Part shown: one piece after another, positions 7,106 through 8,060 of the stretch
Layout: every line of letters starts with the position of its first letter
Numbering within the stretch: the stretch's first letter is position 1
From: Paracoccaceae bacterium
Lineage (GTDB): Bacteria > Pseudomonadota > Alphaproteobacteria > Rhodobacterales > Rhodobacteraceae
NCBI GenBank assembly: GCA_007134805.1
Contig: SLKB01000321.1
Coordinates: 1 to 8,060 of the forward strand
Direction of reading: 5' to 3'
Length of the DNA: 8,060 nt
The notes under the pieces: generated by a model
Seen by the model: only the letters and a program-made list of their open reading frames with translations
Databases searched by the model: none
What the model was told of the DNA's origin: nothing
Made by a program: the position numbers and the translations under genes

Positions 7106-7121
7106 ACCTTGGTTCAGTCTT

Positions 7122-7856
7122 TCAGAACTGGGCGATGCCGTCGCCGAACCATTCCACGATCAACTCGTTGAGCGAGCCATCCTCCTTCATCTCTTCGATG
7201 ATCGCGGTCAGCGTCTCGCGCAATTCGTGATCAGACTGGCGCACACCCGCGCCAGTGCCGTCGCCGGGATAGAGGTCGTCCCCGAGGAAGACCAACTCCC
7301 CGCCAGAATCTTCCACATATGCCGCGAGGAAGTTCTTGTCGGCGAGCACGGCATCCGCCTCACCATTGCGCACGGCCGAGATCGTCTCGTCCGGGGTCGG
7401 GAATTCCAGCCCATCGGCATCACCATCGGCCACGATCCCCGCCTGCACGGTGTTCGACTGCACGGCAATCACGCCGTTCTCGATCACCGAAGGGTCGGTA
7501 TCCGCGAGGCCCATATAGGCCGAGGGATCCGAGGGCAGGTAATTCGTGGTGAAGGAAATCACCTGGCTGCGCGCCTCGGTGATGCTCATGCCGGCCATGA
7601 TCACGTCGTAATTGCCGGACACCAGATTGGGGATGATCGTGTCCCAGTCATTGAGCACCCATTCGCAGGTCAGCTCTGCCCTGCGGCAGATCTCGTTGCC
7701 AAGATCGATCTCGAAGCCCACGACCTCATTGGCGTCATTGATGAAGTTCCATGGCGGGTAGGCACCCTCGGTGCCGATGCGCACAACATCCTGCGCCATC
7801 GCGCCCGACGCCATCATGGCAATCGCCGCTGCCAGTGTCAGCGAAGTCTTTTTCAT
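7122..7856 (-). CDS. Periplasmic amino acid-binding protein of an ABC importer (LAO/HisJ-like)
   Basis: A 244-residue family 3 extracellular solute-binding protein. A signal peptide is clear: KK at residues 2-3, a hydrophobic core, then AMA followed by QD, giving likely cleavage after residue 21. The mature protein starts with VRIGTEGAYPPWNF, the usual family opening. By analogy with LAO/HisJ, R96 in SITEAR should bind the ligand carboxylate and D173 in LADKNF its amino group. Y33 and W71 may sandwich the side chain. E30 occupies the place of the LAO aspartate that contacts basic side chains. C57 and C64 have the same spacing as the HisJ disulfide. These points favour an alpha-amino acid, possibly basic, over a plain diamine such as putrescine, but the substrate is inference. 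AGGAGA (7864-7869) gives a strong ribosome binding site. The gene sits 40 bp after the ATPase gene and is probably in its operon. Confidence 0.93.
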   Translation of the reverse strand: MKKTSLTLAAAIAMMASGAMAQDVVRIGTEGAYPPWNFINDANEVVGFEIDLGNEICRRAELTCEWVLNDWDTIIPNLVSGNYDVIMAGMSITEARSQVISFTTNYLPSDPSAYMGLADTDPSVIENGVIAVQSNTVQAGIVADGDADGLEFPTPDETISAVRNGEADAVLADKNFLAAYVEDSGGELVFLGDDLYPGDGTGAGVRQSDHELRETLTAIIEEMKEDGSLNELIVEWFGDGIAQF

Positions 7857-7863
7857 ATCTCAC

Positions 7864-7869
7864 TCTCCT
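7864..7869 (-). promoter_or_regulatory. Ribosome binding site of the binding-protein gene
   Basis: AGGAGA on the minus strand lies 7 bases before the ATG at 7854-7856. It is the strongest ribosome binding site on the minus strand in this window, which fits the high expression expected of a binding protein. Confidence 0.8.
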
Positions 7870-7896
7870 GTTGTGTCTTATCCAAGGGTTATTGCC

Positions 7897-8060
7897 TCAG
7901 GCCGCTTGCGAGTGGCTGAGGAAGCGTTTGAGCCGCTCGGATCGCGGCGTCTTGAACAGCGAGTCCGGCGGGCCCTGTTCCTCGATCAGCCCGTTATGCA
8001 GGAACACGACGTGATCGGACACATCCGCCGCCAGCCGCATGTCATGGGTGACGATCAGCA
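7897..8060 (-). CDS. Amino acid ABC transporter ATP-binding protein (C-terminal end only)
   Basis: Only the last 53 complete codons and the stop (7897-7899) lie in the window; the 5' part is beyond the right edge. The translation begins LIVTHDMRLA, in which the His of THD is the switch (H-loop) histidine of ABC ATPases. It continues with VSDHVVFLHNGLIEEQGPP, the usual GlnQ/HisP-type end with the conserved Asp and Glu-Gln-Gly, then LFKTPRSERLKRFLS. Walker A, the Q-loop, the signature motif and Walker B cannot be seen. Its position, 40 bp before the binding-protein gene, marks it as the energising subunit of this importer. I saw no convincing promoter or terminator in the 40-bp gap. Confidence 0.9.
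   Translation of the reverse strand, partial: LIVTHDMRLAADVSDHVVFLHNGLIEEQGPPDSLFKTPRSERLKRFLSHSQAA

Noticed and set aside
7057..7107. Extended permease start at the GTG at 7105-7107
   Set aside because: It has no Shine-Dalgarno, and the extra 17 residues are encoded by the hairpin and do not resemble a permease N-terminus. The ATG at 7056 is preferred.

Overview
The window looks like chromosomal DNA of a GC-rich alphaproteobacterium, most likely in or near the Rhodobacterales. The evidence is high GC, a typical alphaproteobacterial PhaR, the codon use and protein flavour, and tight gene packing with four-base start/stop overlaps. This taxonomic call is inference; no rRNA or marker gene is present.

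Layout. A single plus-strand gene, phaR (29-583), encodes the polyhydroxyalkanoate granule-associated repressor. It ends base-to-base against the last gene of a long minus-strand cluster that fills the rest of the window. Read in its own direction of transcription (high to low coordinates), the cluster is: the C-terminal end of a polar-amino-acid ABC transporter ATPase (7897-8060, cut by the window edge), a periplasmic solute-binding protein (7122-7856), two permeases (6175-7056 and 5327-6178), a glutamine-synthetase-like ligase (4004-5323), a 68-bp gap with a candidate promoter and a 12-bp palindrome, a class I glutamine amidotransferase (3231-3935), a second, divergent glutamine-synthetase-like ligase (1876-3234), and a PuuB-like FAD amine oxidase (584-1879).

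Working model (inference). An amine or basic amino acid enters through the ABC importer. It is gamma-glutamylated by one or both ligases, oxidised by the PuuB-like enzyme, and the gamma-glutamyl group may be removed by the amidotransferase-fold protein. This parallels the E. coli Puu putrescine route. It differs in having an amino-acid-type ABC importer instead of the PuuP permease, two unlike ligases, and an amidotransferase that does not carry the PuuD-type motif. No PuuC-like aldehyde dehydrogenase or PuuE-like aminotransferase lies in the window.

Regulation visible in the sequence. A GC-rich hairpin with a competing alternative pairing sits between the binding protein and the first permease. 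A palindrome overlaps the -10 of a candidate internal promoter ahead of the amidotransferase. Three gene junctions (1876-1879, 3231-3234, 6175-6178) are ATGA overlaps that suggest coupled translation. No RNA genes, insertion sequences, CRISPR arrays or integration sites were seen, and no stretch over 300 bases lacks a gene. The system is best described as a variant of a known pathway type, not a wholly new one.
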